Assembly: GCA_902789555.1 (NCBI GenBank) | Contig: CADAOF010000010.1 | Span: forward strand, 1 to 64,000 | Reading direction: 5' to 3' | Length of the DNA: 64,000 nucleotides | DNA from: an uncultured Lachnospiraceae bacterium | Lineage (GTDB): Bacteria; Bacillota; Clostridia; Lachnospirales; Lachnospiraceae | Shown here: piece by piece, positions 1 to 7,851 of the stretch | Position numbering within the stretch: position 1 is the first letter of the stretch | How the letters are laid out: the number at the start of each line of letters is the position of its first letter | Program-made: the position numbers and the translations under genes | The notes under the pieces: generated by a model | Databases searched by the model: none | Told to the model about the DNA's origin: nothing | What the model saw: only the letters and a program-made list of their open reading frames with translations

Positions 1-220
1 CATCGGCGCGGAGTTCCTGCGCGAAGGCCAGACCGTGATCGACGTCGGCATCAGCTGGAACGAGGCAAAACAGAAACTCTGCGGCGACGTCCGCTTTGAA
101 GAGGCGGAACCGCTCGTTGAAGCGATCACGCCCGTACCCGGCGGTGTCGGGGCAGTCACGACGAGTGTCCTCGTCAGCCATGTGGTCGAAGCGGCCGCAA
201 GGGCCGCTGAAAAAAGATGA
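1..220 (+). CDS. folD: FolD, bifunctional methylene-THF dehydrogenase/cyclohydrolase, C-terminal end (partial)
   Basis: This is the last ~72 codons of an open frame entering from the left edge (reading frame begins at base 2). The residues VIDVGIS and ITPVPGGVGAVTTSVLVSH match the NADP-binding and C-terminal signature of FolD, which interconverts 5,10-methylene-THF, methenyl-THF and 10-formyl-THF in the cytosol. The stop overlaps the start of the next gene (ATGA at 217-220), so the two are translationally coupled. This fits, because the neighbour also acts on formyl-THF. The N-terminal catalytic half lies outside the window. Confidence 0.93.
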   Translation, partial: IGAEFLREGQTVIDVGISWNEAKQKLCGDVRFEEAEPLVEAITPVPGGVGAVTTSVLVSHVVEAAARAAEKR

Positions 221-810
221 TCGCGCTCCCGGAGGGGCTCCGGGAAGAAGAGGCCGTCGCTTATCTGCGCAGGGCGGGCATTGCGGAGAGGAAGGCACTC
301 AGCCCCGAAGAACGGCTCGCAAGATCCGCTGCAGCATGTGAACTCATTGCAGGAAGCCTTGTTTTTGCCGGCGCCGAGACCGTAATGATCTACAACAGCG
401 TGCGCGGCGAACTCTCACTCGAACCGCTTCTTGCGCATCCGGCTGCGGCCGGCAAGCGCTTCGTCTATCCGCTGTGCGTGAGCCGCACCGAAATGAAGGC
501 CTACGCGCCCGGCGCCTGGCAGAGCGGCATTTTCGGGATCCGGGAACCCGTCCCGGAACTCTCCCGCGAGATCGAGCCGGAACGGATCGACCTCGTCATC
601 TGCCCCTGCACGGCGTTTGATGCGGCGGGCCGGCGGATCGGCATGGGTGCGGGGTACTACGACCGTTTCCTGCCGCTCTGCACGCGGGCAGCCGTCATCG
701 CCGCTGCCTTTGAACGGCAGAGAGTGCGCCGGATTCCCGCAAGGCCGTGGGACTGCAGCGTGGATGCCGTCTTTACCGAAAGACACGTTTTCCAGACGAA
801 GAAACGATGA
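217..810 (+). CDS. 5-formyltetrahydrofolate cyclo-ligase
   Basis: A 197-residue protein of the usual family length. It converts 5-formyl-THF to methenyl-THF using ATP, which returns folinic acid to the one-carbon pool. The family signature GMGAGYYDRFL lies at residues 142-152, and an ERKALSPEE helix near residue 24 matches the typical N-terminus. The first ~18 residues are longer than usual, so an internal start is possible, but the ATGA overlap with folD supports the start given. It is cotranscribed with folD, with both enzymes feeding the same folate intermediates. Confidence 0.93.
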   Translation: MIALPEGLREEEAVAYLRRAGIAERKALSPEERLARSAAACELIAGSLVFAGAETVMIYNSVRGELSLEPLLAHPAAAGKRFVYPLCVSRTEMKAYAPGAWQSGIFGIREPVPELSREIEPERIDLVICPCTAFDAAGRRIGMGAGYYDRFLPLCTRAAVIAAAFERQRVRRIPARPWDCSVDAVFTERHVFQTKKR

Positions 811-872
811 CATATGCCGGTGCAGCAGGCGCCGGTGAGCTCTGCTAATCTGTATTGGGACAGGTAAGACTG

Positions 873-2621
873 ATGATACGAAAGATCTTCCGGCAGATGC
901 TGGCAGCACAGATCCTGTCGGCCATGACGGTCATGCTCTGCATGCTGGTGGACAGCATCATGATCGGCCGCTTCCTCGGCGTGGATTCCATGAGTGCCTA
1001 CGGGCTCTCGAATCCGGTCCTTCTGGTGTTCGCGGCCTACGGTACCATGCTTTCCGCAGGCATCCAGGTGATGTGCGGCAAGACCATGGGCGCGGGCGAC
1101 CGTGAAGGGACCGACGCCTGCTTCTCCGCTTCGGCGGTAATGGCGCTTTCGGTCGCGCTCACGGGGATGGTGCTGGTCCTTCTTTTCCTGACCCCTCTTG
1201 CGACACTGCTGGGGGCGGGAAAACCCGGTGCCGATCCGGTCTTTAACCTGACGAAGGATTACCTGAAAGGCTTCATCATCGGCGCACCGGCTTTCATTAC
1301 GGCACAGATCATGGTGCCCTTCATGCAGATCTCCGGCAACCGCCTGCGCCTCGTGCTTGCCGTCGTGCTGATGACGCTCAGCGACGTCGCTTTTGACCTG
1401 CTCAACGTTTTCGTCTTTCACGGCGGGACCTTCGGCATGGGCCTGGCGTCCAGTCTCAGCTACTACCTCGCTCTGGCGGTCGCGCTGCCCTACTTTTTCT
1501 CGAAGAAATGCATGTTCCGGCTGAGGCTTAAGGCCGTAACGCGCAGGCTCTGCGGCGAGATCCTGAAATACGGCGTACCCACCGTGATCAACGCGCTTGC
1601 GATGGTGGTGTTAGTCTTCACCCTCAACAAAGTCCTGCTTGCCGTGGGCGGCAAGGGCGCCGTGGCTTCCTACTCCGTGATCTCCACGGTAGGGAACATC
1701 TGCTATTCCTTCAGCTCCGGCGCGGGTTCGGTGGCGCTCATGCTGGCCGCCATCTTTTACAGCGACGAGGACCGGACGGCTATCCATTCCCTGGTCCGGA
1801 CCATGAGCATCTACGCCGTTGTCATGGATATCGTCGTGATCATTGCCGTGCTGCCTCTCGCCCCCGCCCTGGTCGGCCTCTTCCTGGAAGACCTTTCGGC
1901 GAAAGACCTTGCGGTGCGCGGCCTCAGGCTGTTTTCCTTCTCGCTCCTTCCGTGCTCGCTGAACAGCACGTTCAAGAACTACTATCAGGGCATCGGCCGG
2001 GTCCGGCTCACCGAACTCATTTCCGTGCTGCAGAACATGGCCTTCCCGGTGCTGGCGGCGCTCATCCTGAGCTCGTTCCTCGGCACCGACGGCGTCTGGC
2101 TCTGCTTCCTCTTCGGAGAATCGCTGACGCTCGCGGTCATCTGCTTCATTGTCTGGAGGAAGAACGGCCGGGTCTCCGCTTCGGCAGAGGACTTTGCGCT
2201 TCTTCCCGAAAGCTTCGGCGTCGCTGCCGCGGATACGCTGGAAATGACAGTGAAGTCGCAGGCGGAAGCCGCGGATGCGTCCGTCCGGGCGGCCGATTTC
2301 TGCACGGCCCACGGCGAAAGCGCCCGGAACAGCATGCTCATTTCCCTCTGCGTGGAGGAGATGGTGAACAACATCGTGGAGCACGGCTTCCGGGAGGGCA
2401 AGACCTACCAGAGCGTGGACATCCGTATCCTCTTCAAGGGCGATGATAAGGTCATCCGCATCCGGGACAACTGCGTGAGCTTCGACCCTGTGGAATATCT
2501 GAAGCTGCACGAGACAGACGATCCTGCGGCGCATATCGGCATCCGCATGGTCATGAAGATGGTGAAGAAAGCCAACTACGTCAATTCCCTCGGCCTGAAC
2601 AACCTGACGCTTACCCTGTGA
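873..2621 (+). CDS. MATE-family efflux transporter fused to a C-terminal RsbW-like ATPase domain
   Basis: A 582-residue protein. Residues ~1-440 are a polytopic MATE exporter (TM segments from the start, VDSIMIGRFLG motif in the first helix pair), expected to export cationic compounds with Na+ or H+. After a linker, residues ~455-582 form a GHKL/HATPase_c_2 domain: N-box EEMVNNIVEHG (~residue 493), G1 box RIRDNCVSFDP (~528), G2 box HIGIRMV (~553). This is the arrangement of anti-sigma serine kinases such as RsbW/SpoIIAB. The ATG at 873 is preferred to an upstream TTG at 855. A STAS protein follows 52 bp downstream, so a kinase-substrate pair is plausible. The fold assignment is firm; the regulatory role is inferred. 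Confidence 0.88.
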   Translation: MIRKIFRQMLAAQILSAMTVMLCMLVDSIMIGRFLGVDSMSAYGLSNPVLLVFAAYGTMLSAGIQVMCGKTMGAGDREGTDACFSASAVMALSVALTGMVLVLLFLTPLATLLGAGKPGADPVFNLTKDYLKGFIIGAPAFITAQIMVPFMQISGNRLRLVLAVVLMTLSDVAFDLLNVFVFHGGTFGMGLASSLSYYLALAVALPYFFSKKCMFRLRLKAVTRRLCGEILKYGVPTVINALAMVVLVFTLNKVLLAVGGKGAVASYSVISTVGNICYSFSSGAGSVALMLAAIFYSDEDRTAIHSLVRTMSIYAVVMDIVVIIAVLPLAPALVGLFLEDLSAKDLAVRGLRLFSFSLLPCSLNSTFKNYYQGIGRVRLTELISVLQNMAFPVLAALILSSFLGTDGVWLCFLFGESLTLAVICFIVWRKNGRVSASAEDFALLPESFGVAAADTLEMTVKSQAEAADASVRAADFCTAHGESARNSMLISLCVEEMVNNIVEHGFREGKTYQSVDIRILFKGDDKVIRIRDNCVSFDPVEYLKLHETDDPAAHIGIRMVMKMVKKANYVNSLGLNNLTLTL

Positions 2622-2673
2622 GCAGAAGAACCGGCCGGTTTCGAAAAGCATTCCGAAAAGGAGATAAAGAAGC

Positions 2674-2973
2674 ATGAAATATGAACTGAAAAGAGACGGA
2701 AGCGCGCTGACTGCGGAACTGGAAGGCCGTCTGGATACCACGGCCGCACCGGGGTTTCAGGAGGTGCTGCAAAAGGAATTTGACGGCACGGACACGCTGA
2801 CCTTTGACTTGGAAAAGCTGGACTATATCTCCTCGGCCGGCCTCCGGGTGCTGATCTCTGCCCTGCGGGAGATGAGGAAAAAGCACGGCAGCATGAAATT
2901 GATCCACGTGAGCGAGATCATCATGGAGATCTTCGAAGTGACCGGCTTCGCAGACATCCTGACGATAGAATGA
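2674..2973 (+). CDS. STAS-domain protein, anti-sigma factor antagonist-like
   Basis: A 99-residue stand-alone STAS domain. The LDYISSAGLRVLISAL stretch at residues ~49-64 is the conserved segment holding the serine that RsbW-type kinases phosphorylate in SpoIIAA/RsbV proteins. An AAAAGGAGAT ribosome binding site precedes the ATG. It follows the MATE-ATPase fusion and is followed by a terminator, so the two form a closed transcription unit. The likely partner is the ATPase domain encoded just upstream; no sigma factor lies beside them, so the downstream target is unknown. Confidence 0.92.
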   Translation: MKYELKRDGSALTAELEGRLDTTAAPGFQEVLQKEFDGTDTLTFDLEKLDYISSAGLRVLISALREMRKKHGSMKLIHVSEIIMEIFEVTGFADILTIE

Positions 2974-2992
2974 GCAGGCAGCGGAATAACGG

Positions 2993-3026
2993 AAAACGGC
3001 GGCATCCTGACGGATGCCGCCGTTTT
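2993..3026. terminator. Bidirectional intrinsic terminator
   Basis: A perfect 15-bp stem (2993-3007 with 3012-3026) closed by a TGAC loop, with four A on one side and four T plus more T on the other. It ends the STAS gene on the plus strand and the alpha/beta hydrolase on the minus strand. Confidence 0.92.
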
Positions 3027-3051
3027 CTTTCGGCCGCGCCGGCGTGCGGCC

Positions 3052-3819
3052 TCATTTCTCCGAAGAGAAATCGTAAAATTCCATCATGTACTTGATTGCG
3101 AGGCTCATTAGTACGGGATTCTGGAAGCGGTGGTCCGCCTTTTCGACCGGAATGAACTCGATCAGCTGGTCATCGGCAAATTTCCGGCTGTCCTCGAAGG
3201 GCACGACCTCGTCCGCGGTGCCGTGGATGATCAGCATGTTCTCGGCATAGTCGAGGAAGTCCCGCTTTCGGATGTCGTTTTCCTTCAACTCCTCCAGGAA
3301 CGAACGGGTGACCAGGATCTTCCGGTCAAAGCCGACCGGCACGTCCTTGCCTTTCATGATCCGCTCCAGCTCTTCGCTGCCGATGATGGTATGCGTCAGG
3401 ACGTCGTACATGCTGACGGCGGGACAGCGGAGCGCGATCTTTTCGAAGGGGCTGCCGTTCTCGGAAATGTACTTCAGCAGAAGATAGCCGCCGAAGCTCG
3501 TAGCGCAGGCGTAAAGACGGCTGATGCCGAAGCCCTCGCGGACCTCCCGGATCACGAGCCGGAGATAGTCCATGCAGTCCTCCAGAGATATCTTTTTCTT
3601 CACGTCGTCGCCGTGCGCCGGCCAGTTGAATACGGTGACGCACACGTCCTTATGCTTCGAAAGGGTCTTCTCCGCGAGCTTCGCGCAGGCGTTGTTGTCC
3701 TTGTGGCCGGCAAAACCCGTGCAGAAGATGACGGCCTTGTCAGCGGCACCTTTTTCGGTGAAATACATCTTGCAGCGGATGTTGTGACCTTCCGCATTGA
3801 TCTCAAAATACTTGAACAT
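3052..3819 (-). CDS. Alpha/beta hydrolase
   Basis: A 255-residue cytosolic protein with the alpha/beta hydrolase plan. The nucleophile elbow is CATSFGG (Ser ~108), the acid is in HGTADEVVP (Asp ~203) and the histidine in KADHRF (His ~230). The elbow reads A-T-S-F-G rather than the common G-x-S-x-G. A segment at ~130-190 probably forms the lid. The family is broad (esterases, acyl hydrolases), so no substrate can be named. The start has a GGAGAG ribosome binding site. A hairpin at 3830-3853 separates it from the acetyltransferase gene. Confidence 0.85.
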   Translation of the reverse strand: MFKYFEINAEGHNIRCKMYFTEKGAADKAVIFCTGFAGHKDNNACAKLAEKTLSKHKDVCVTVFNWPAHGDDVKKKISLEDCMDYLRLVIREVREGFGISRLYACATSFGGYLLLKYISENGSPFEKIALRCPAVSMYDVLTHTIIGSEELERIMKGKDVPVGFDRKILVTRSFLEELKENDIRKRDFLDYAENMLIIHGTADEVVPFEDSRKFADDQLIEFIPVEKADHRFQNPVLMSLAIKYMMEFYDFSSEK

Positions 3820-3829
3820 TTCGCTCTCC

Positions 3830-3853
3830 GCTCGGGCTCAGAAGAGCCCGAGC
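3830..3853. other. Perfect 10-bp hairpin in the 95-bp spacer
   Basis: GCTCGGGCTC and GAGCCCGAGC pair around an AGAA loop. There is no U-tract on the minus strand and only a pyrimidine-rich run on the plus strand, so it is not a standard terminator. It lies just upstream of the hydrolase ribosome binding site and might slow read-through from the acetyltransferase gene. Confidence 0.55.
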
Positions 3854-3914
3854 CATTTCCTTTCCTTTTCGTCCAGATAGCCCGCCGTAAGCAAGGAATA
3901 ATTCTTTTGCGCGA

Positions 3915-4589
3915 TCAGGCATGCGGCTGCCCTCCCGGCTGCCGCCTGATGAACGATTCGATTTCCTGCTCCAGCAGGCGGAAGACGTTCGCGATCAGAA
4001 AACCGTCGGCGACCGCGTGGTTCAGGCGGACGGTCACGGGCATGAGGAGCCTACCGTTTTCCTCACGGTATTTTCCCCAGTTGACGATCGGCGCGAAATG
4101 GAGATACCCGTCCGGCAGTTCGAGATGCAGGGAATCGTAGGAGAGCCACGGAATGAACGACGCGTCAAACCAGTTGGGATGGTTCGCGGCATCCAGCCCG
4201 TATTCCCTGGTGTTTTTTGCTGCTTCAAGGTCTGCCAGCGCGGCGGCATGGAACTTCTCGTGGTCCGCGTCGTATTTCGTGTAGACGAGCGTGAAGGTCT
4301 CCGTATCTTCGTGAAAGACGTACTGCGTGGGATTGATCACGTCATAGCAGACCAGTTCGTCGGTCTGCCAGAGGTATCCCATCCGGTAATCCTCGCGGGA
4401 ATTGAGGACTTTCGAGAGGAGATACAGGAAATTAATATAGAACTTTGTCCCGGTCTCCCGGGAATACCGGACGAGATCGGTGACGTCGAGCCGCGCCGTC
4501 ATGGATGCCGAACACTTACAGTCCTCCGAGAAATGGCGGAAGACGCCCTTCCGGTAATAGGTCTCTTTGTCGATCACTTTATAGTTCAT
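3915..4589 (-). CDS. Type A chloramphenicol acetyltransferase-like protein
   Basis: A 224-residue protein, close to the ~215 residues of CatA enzymes, which transfer acetyl from acetyl-CoA to the 3-hydroxyl of chloramphenicol. The catalytic box is present as NHAVADGF: His ~191 and Asp ~195 match the HxxxDG motif of the family. The usual preceding His is Asn, which occurs in distant members. The N-terminal part (YYRKGVFRHF) also fits the family. Whether it confers resistance cannot be told; many such genes act on unknown acceptors. It overlaps the upstream GNAT gene by 4 bp. Confidence 0.85.
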   Translation of the reverse strand: MNYKVIDKETYYRKGVFRHFSEDCKCSASMTARLDVTDLVRYSRETGTKFYINFLYLLSKVLNSREDYRMGYLWQTDELVCYDVINPTQYVFHEDTETFTLVYTKYDADHEKFHAAALADLEAAKNTREYGLDAANHPNWFDASFIPWLSYDSLHLELPDGYLHFAPIVNWGKYREENGRLLMPVTVRLNHAVADGFLIANVFRLLEQEIESFIRRQPGGQPHA

Positions 4590-5083
4590 TTTTGATCACC
4601 GTCCGTAAGCCGGCATCTGTATATCAGGCGGCCGGCTTCATCCTTTAATAATTCTGTGTTGGGCAGCTGATCGATAAGTGAGATGCTGTATGCATTTTCT
4701 TTTTTTACGTCAAACAGTACAGCTTTCAATCCTAACGATCTCATATGACCCATAACGGTCAAAACGGAATCGATTGCGATATGTTTTCTCCTAAAGGGGG
4801 AAGCTACCCAATAGTAAAGATAGAGTTCTCCCTTACTCTGGTCGTAATCATATAAACCCACCCTTCCGCACGGTTTGCCGTCATAATGGATCACAAAGGT
4901 TTCGTCAAACGGCGGCGTCTTTTCGTTAACATAGGCAAGGTCATATTCCAGCTGATAATCCTCATCAAAAGGAAACCACCGGCTGATTTCCTTTAAATCG
5001 GCTTTGAACAGAGGGAAGAGCAAGGCTGCATTTTCATGATCGATGGGCTTTAAATATATGTTATCGCTGACAGATATATCCAT
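4586..5083 (-). CDS. GNAT-family N-acetyltransferase (RimJ/RimL-like)
   Basis: A 165-residue protein with the GNAT plan: an N-terminal strand-helix region (IYLKPIDHENAALLFPLF), a central GRVGLYDYD strand, and a SPFRRKHIAIDSV segment where the acetyl-CoA-binding loop sits, followed by the helix-strand end. The pyrophosphate loop is degenerate compared with Q/RxxGxG/A. It overlaps the CatA-like gene by 4 bp, suggesting translational coupling. The substrate is unknown. The stretch from here to about 7.8 kb looks more AT-rich than the flanking sequence, suggesting acquisition. Confidence 0.75.
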   Translation of the reverse strand: MDISVSDNIYLKPIDHENAALLFPLFKADLKEISRWFPFDEDYQLEYDLAYVNEKTPPFDETFVIHYDGKPCGRVGLYDYDQSKGELYLYYWVASPFRRKHIAIDSVLTVMGHMRSLGLKAVLFDVKKENAYSISLIDQLPNTELLKDEAGRLIYRCRLTDGDQK

Positions 5084-5110
5084 TTGTCATTCTCCTCAGA
5101 ACCGAATCTG

Positions 5111-5512
5111 TCAGCATCTCATAAACCCGCAGCAGCCAATTTCCGAAAACTCAGATAAACCTAATGACTTATAGAAAGCAGCTGTTTGAGGCGTATTGTC
5201 TGCAGTCAGCTCGATCTGCCGAACATCAGGATATCTGTCAAGAACGGCTTTCAGCAGAGCAGTTCCGACCCCTTTGCGCTGCTCGCCCGGAAACACTAAA
5301 ATATCCTGAACGAATACAATCGTATATCCGTCGCCGACAACTCTGATGATTCCGAGCAAATCATCGTTTTCGTATGCAGCCAGAACGAGTAAGGAGTTTT
5401 TATATCCCTGCTCCAATACCGGCATGTTCTCCGTATACGCAGTCCAGCCGACTTCAGTATAAAGCCGGCAAATCTCCGCTTCTTTGTAGTTTTTGTATTC
5501 TTTGATTTCCAT
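5111..5512 (-). CDS. GNAT-family N-acetyltransferase
   Basis: A 133-residue protein. The acetyl-CoA loop QRKGVGTALL is intact and follows the VQDILVFPGE strand; the C-terminal FYKSLGLSEF is typical of GNAT motif B. The open frame extends upstream to 5554, but the ATG at 5512 has a GGAGG site 11 bp upstream, and the extra 14 codons overlap the tail of the recombinase remnant, so 5512 is preferred. The substrate is unknown. It is the second of two GNAT genes next to a CatA-like gene. Confidence 0.85.
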   Translation of the reverse strand: MEIKEYKNYKEAEICRLYTEVGWTAYTENMPVLEQGYKNSLLVLAAYENDDLLGIIRVVGDGYTIVFVQDILVFPGEQRKGVGTALLKAVLDRYPDVRQIELTADNTPQTAAFYKSLGLSEFSEIGCCGFMRC

Positions 5513-5550
5513 TAAAGGGCTGACCTCCAAAATGCTTCGATTCTTTATCT

Positions 5551-6332
5551 TCATTTCGACTGTTTCAGATCGTCTGTCTTCTTCGGTTCATAAGGCCTTG
5601 AAATGAAGTCCTTTTGCTGACTGTACAGGCAGCATACCGTCTCGAACATTGTTTTTCCAAGGGGAATTCCTGCACTTCCTCGCCGTTTATGGGGATGGGA
5701 AAGTTGAAAATGATTTTTCGGATCTAGCAGCCGTCATTCGGTTTTTCGGGATACAGATCGATCCGCTCAATGAGCGCTCGCATGAGATCTCTTTGTTCCG
5801 CCTCGCTGCAGGTATTATACAACGGCTCGAAGGGTAACAGCAAGCGGTAGATATTCTCTCCGGTCAGCTGTTCCTGCCGGATCGTCCGGATCCGTTCCCA
5901 CCGATAGCCGTTCAGATGCCGCTTTGCCTGTGCCAGATTCCAGTCTTCCTCGCTGATGATCGCTTCATGCTGTCCTTCGTAAATCGGGAACTCCGACTGC
6001 TTTACGACATGCATTTCATTACGAGAGCCAAGCCTTTTCTCTGTTTTATGTCTCCCGAAAGCGATTTTGCCCATGTAGATCGGATTATCCAGCGCCAGCT
6101 TGATAAAGTGCGACGAGAACCCGGGGATCGTATTGTTCTGGCGGGTCTTTTTGACAAAACCGTTCCGATTCAGATACGCAGCAACGCCGTTGATCCCGTC
6201 ATTCGCGATGGTCATTTCCTGATACTCCGCATATTTCCGCAGTTTATCCTTCTGTGCATCCAGACTGTACCCGTCTACCTGCATCGCCGTAGAAACGCGG
6301 GTGTAGATGCAGCATTTTTTCTGCTTTTTCAC
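5551..6332 (-). pseudogene. Remnant of a large serine recombinase (TnpX/conjugative-element type)
   Basis: Read from 6332, the frame starts as a normal resolvase domain (CIYTRVSTAMQ, catalytic Ser ~14; GYSLDAQ), but jumps at about residue 43 from the first helix straight into the DNA-binding Recombinase domain (VAAYLNRNGFVKK, LDNPIYMGKIAFGRHK). Most of the catalytic core is missing. A second deletion removes the zinc ribbon/coiled coil after GYRWERIRTIR. The frame meets a TAG at 5724-5726. Beyond it the same frame still reads IIFNFPIPINGEEVQEFPLEK, and after a frameshift near 5655 it continues as FETVCCLYSQQKDFIS to a stop at 5551. These are the usual C-terminal segments of such recombinases. 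It is therefore decayed by two deletions, a nonsense codon and a frameshift, and cannot be active. Confidence 0.85.
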
Positions 6333-7189
6333 TTTTTCTCCCCTCCGGGAAGCTGTGGCAAGGCATCCGGCCTGACGGAAGAGAGCGTCTTCATCTGCTT
6401 CACAGCCAGTGTGCGGAGAAGCACAAGGCGCTCGGACATCAGCTTGCCCTGCTCGATCAGGATGGCGTTATAGCTCTCCATATTGGCCAGGACGAGCAGC
6501 TGGTTCAGGTCTGCGTGATCCCTGATATTCCCTTTGCTTCCCGGGTTTTCATCACGCCACTCCTTTGCTGTTTTCCCAAACAAGGCTACGTTCAGCAGAT
6601 CTGCCTCATTGGCATACTTGTACGAGATCTGTTCTTGTGTCAGTTCCGGCGGGATCAGATTTTCTTTTATGGCGTCGGTATGGATCCGGTAATTCAGCTT
6701 GGCGATCTCTCGGTTCAGATTCCAGCTCAAGGAAAGACGACTGTTTTCATCCGACTTGAGCCGGCGATAGTCCTTCATGATGTACAGCTGAAACTCCGGC
6801 GAGATCCATAAGGCAAAGGACATGGCAATATCGCTGTGTGCGTACGTTCCTCCGCCATAACGGCCGGCTCTGGTGACGATTCCGATGGCATTCATTTCTT
6901 CGATCCATCTTGTAGGTGTCATAACAAATCGGTTGAGGCCGGCATCCGGTTTAACCGCCTCGAATTGCACACGGTTAAAATTCGGGTTGTGCAGTTCTTC
7001 CCAGATCCCCAGGTACTCAATAGTGTTCCTGTTCCTCATCCAGTTTTGAATAACGAATCGCGGATCACCTGAGTTCCTATACTTGGCAATATCTGTCAGT
7101 GATATGAATTCATTCTCGAAATCGGTTGTATATACCCCGATATCGATCCCTTTTGCGTGAATGGTTTCTTTTATGGGTGTTTTAGGCAT
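6329..7189 (-). CDS. KilA-N domain protein
   Basis: A 286-residue protein. The N-terminal ~130 residues (EFISLTDIAKYRN, VIQNWMRNRNTIEYLGIWEELHNPNFN, GGTYAHSDIAMSFALWISPEFQLYIMKDY) match the KilA-N DNA-binding domain found in phage antirepressors and mobile-element proteins. The C-terminal half is helical, with KTAKEWRDENPGSKGNIRDHA resembling the tail of chromosomal KilA-N proteins. The ATG at 7189 has GGAGG at good spacing and overlaps the end of the HTH gene by 8 bp. It ends overlapping the recombinase remnant by 4 bp. It is probably mobile-element cargo; the function is unknown. Confidence 0.82.
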   Translation of the reverse strand: MPKTPIKETIHAKGIDIGVYTTDFENEFISLTDIAKYRNSGDPRFVIQNWMRNRNTIEYLGIWEELHNPNFNRVQFEAVKPDAGLNRFVMTPTRWIEEMNAIGIVTRAGRYGGGTYAHSDIAMSFALWISPEFQLYIMKDYRRLKSDENSRLSLSWNLNREIAKLNYRIHTDAIKENLIPPELTQEQISYKYANEADLLNVALFGKTAKEWRDENPGSKGNIRDHADLNQLLVLANMESYNAILIEQGKLMSERLVLLRTLAVKQMKTLSSVRPDALPQLPGGEKK

Positions 7190-7430
7190 TATTGTTTCCT
7201 CCGCTTTCAGTTTCCATTTCTGCATCAGGATCACTTACGGATCCTTTCTGCTTCAGCATTTCGACCCGGATATAGTATTCCAGAAGCCGAACAAGATAAT
7301 CCGGCGCATGGCGGCCGTCCCGTTCCCACTCGGACATGGTCCGGTACGGAATCTTAAAATACTCACAAAACTCTTTACGGTTCATTCCCGTACTCTTACG
7401 CAATTCAATTATTTTGGAAGCCTTATCCAT
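7182..7430 (-). CDS. Small helix-turn-helix protein
   Basis: An 82-residue protein. Residues ~5-45 (IIELRKSTGMNRKEFCEYF, IPYRTMSEWERDGRHAPDYLVRL) form a Cro/CI-like HTH of a type common in small clostridial genes near addiction modules and phage genes. The start at 7430 is chosen because a GGGAG site lies 7 bp upstream and a strong promoter at 7465-7493 lies directly before it; the open frame reaching 7721 would run through that promoter. It is translationally coupled to the KilA-N gene. Confidence 0.82.
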   Translation of the reverse strand: MDKASKIIELRKSTGMNRKEFCEYFKIPYRTMSEWERDGRHAPDYLVRLLEYYIRVEMLKQKGSVSDPDAEMETESGGNNNA

Positions 7431-7464
7431 ACTGTATCTCCCATCATCGCCCCAATATGAGAAC

Positions 7465-7493
7465 AGTATAGCACAGGCCGAGAAAGAACACAA
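7465..7493 (-). promoter_or_regulatory. Sigma-A promoter of the HTH/KilA-N pair
   Basis: On the minus strand, TTGTGT and TATACT are separated by 17 bp, with a TGC immediately upstream of the -10 (extended -10). The predicted transcript starts about 30 bp before the HTH start codon. Confidence 0.72.
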
Positions 7494-7761
7494 TGTGTCT
7501 ATCGCGCTTTTATGAACTTTTTTCAGCCGATCCCAATACTGCTGCAGCCGATCGTTCATCTCTTTTCCGCGCAGCCATCGGAGGGATGACGGAGCGACAA
7601 AGTAACGGATGGTCTGAAGTCCCTTCAGCACCTTTGATCCGTACTTCAAAACCAGTTTTGTCATCACATCAATGCAGCGGTCAAAGGCTGCTTTACGGCG
7701 CTTAATTCTGCACAATTCCATGTGTTTTGATTATGCGGAACTAACTTCCGCAATTAAGTCA
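7494..7761. other. Intergenic stretch with no recognised gene
   Basis: Between the HTH promoter and the ABC operon terminator there is an open minus-strand frame (to 7721) that is in frame with the HTH gene. Its peptide is not recognised, it has no evident ribosome binding site, and the promoter interrupts it. It may be decayed sequence from the same mobile element. Confidence 0.4.
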
Positions 7762-7802
7762 AACAACAAAAACCGGCTGCGGCAGAACATACCGCAGCCG
7801 GG
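7762..7802 (-). terminator. Intrinsic terminator of the BlaI-BlaR1-ABC operon
   Basis: A perfect 10-bp stem CCGGCTGCGG/CCGCAGCCGG (7774-7783 with 7793-7802), followed on the minus strand by TTTTTGTTGTTTG. It is located ~50 bp past the stop of the last ABC gene. Confidence 0.9.
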
Positions 7803-7851
7803 TCATTATAGGGGACACTATTTCAAACCAGAGGAAATGTTTGAAAATCTT

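Noticed and set aside
3830..3853. Hairpin considered as an intrinsic terminator
   Set aside because: There is no U-tract on the minus strand, the direction of the flanking genes.
3854..3914. Short peptide-like frame after the CatA-like gene (KNYSLLTAGYLDEKERKW)
   Set aside because: It has natural-looking composition but no start or ribosome binding site. It may be a decayed gene end, but nothing supports a functional gene.
7431..7721. N-terminal extension of the HTH gene
   Set aside because: It would run through a strong promoter at 7465-7493, and the start at 7430 has a good ribosome binding site.
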